Shown here one piece after another: positions 63,977 through 64,000 of a DNA stretch of 64,000 nucleotides (the first letter of the stretch is position 1; the number at the start of each line of letters is the position of its first letter). The DNA is from Ferrovibrio sp. MS7 (lineage in GTDB: Bacteria > Pseudomonadota > Alphaproteobacteria > Ferrovibrionales > Ferrovibrionaceae): assembly GCF_038404985.1 (NCBI RefSeq), contig NZ_JBBKBA010000003.1, positions 62,001 through 126,000 of the forward strand. The letters run 5' to 3'. Both the position numbers and the translations under genes were made by a program. The notes beneath the pieces were generated by a model. It was given only the letters and a program-made list of their open reading frames with translations. It was not told the DNA's origin and made no database searches.

Positions 63977-64000
63977 CCGCTTAGGCAAAGAAAAAGCCCG

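Overview
The window is GC-rich, densely coded chromosomal DNA from an alphaproteobacterium. I infer a free-living, aerobic Rhodospirillales-type lineage but cannot name the genus. The support is a set of characteristic blocks: rpiB-glyA-nrdR-ribD-ribE-ribB(A)-ribH-nusB-thiL; bamE / CBP3-like chaperone-DUF177-rpmF-plsX-fabH-ihfA-merR; yajC-secD-secF-Mth938; pyrB-pyrC'-plsY-dprA; and divergent ssb/uvrA with GTTC-type SOS half-sites. I see no prophage, insertion sequence, CRISPR array or rRNA operon. One tRNA gene, tRNA-Pro(GGG), is present.

Layout. 0.3-1.7 kb: an aldehyde dehydrogenase with a clear terminator. 2-6.8 kb: an iron-uptake operon (TonB-dependent receptor, PiuC dioxygenase, ExbB, ExbD, TonB) behind an AT-rich, Fur-box-like promoter. 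6.9-9.1 kb: chrB-chrA chromate resistance behind a structured leader. 9.1-13.1 kb: pyrB, a catalytically dead-looking pyrC', plsY and dprA. 13.2-19.2 kb: an unknown gene, metG, tatD, an MBL-fold hydrolase, an ELM1-like protein and a secreted protein of unknown fold. 19.3-24.6 kb: small proteins, mazG, a four-gene stress cluster (two CsbD, YqjD-like, small membrane protein), and a divergent LysR/SDR pair. 24.6-32.5 kb: ssb, uvrA, a GlcG-like protein, recX, trmFO, an NDUFAF6-like protein, a PuuD-like membrane protein and an Mth938/NDUFAF3-like protein. 32.5-35.6 kb: secF, secD, yajC. 35.7-41 kb: an MFS transporter, a single-domain response regulator and a sugar-type ABC importer lacking an ATPase. 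41.2-43.5 kb: an exported di-haem peroxidase / YtkA-like / amidohydrolase operon. 43.7-49.6 kb: a PAS-like protein, tRNA-Pro and the ihfA-fabH-plsX-rpmF-DUF177-CBP3 run with divergent bamE. 49.7-56 kb: a CobS-like membrane protein, a small secreted protein, a perfect parS site, an SGNH hydrolase, the H+-pyrophosphatase hppA and an MFS transporter. 56-63.7 kb: fliL-like, thiL, nusB, the riboflavin genes, nrdR, glyA and rpiB.

The most interesting points are: a perfect 16-bp parS palindrome plus a degenerate partner 1.2 kb away, suggesting proximity to the replication origin; a hairpin whose right arm contains the Shine-Dalgarno of an exported CsbD-like protein; three pseudo-enzyme-like proteins (PyrC' without catalytic metal ligands, RibB with a cysteine-free GTP cyclohydrolase II domain, and a CobS-like protein without most of its acidic motifs); BIME-like paired palindromes at two distant loci; an exported operon of unknown purpose (41.2-43.5 kb); and several homologues of mitochondrial proteins (NDUFAF6, NDUFAF3, CBP3, ELM1). 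I found no single obvious new defence or mobile system. All similarity statements come from motif recognition by eye, not from a database search.
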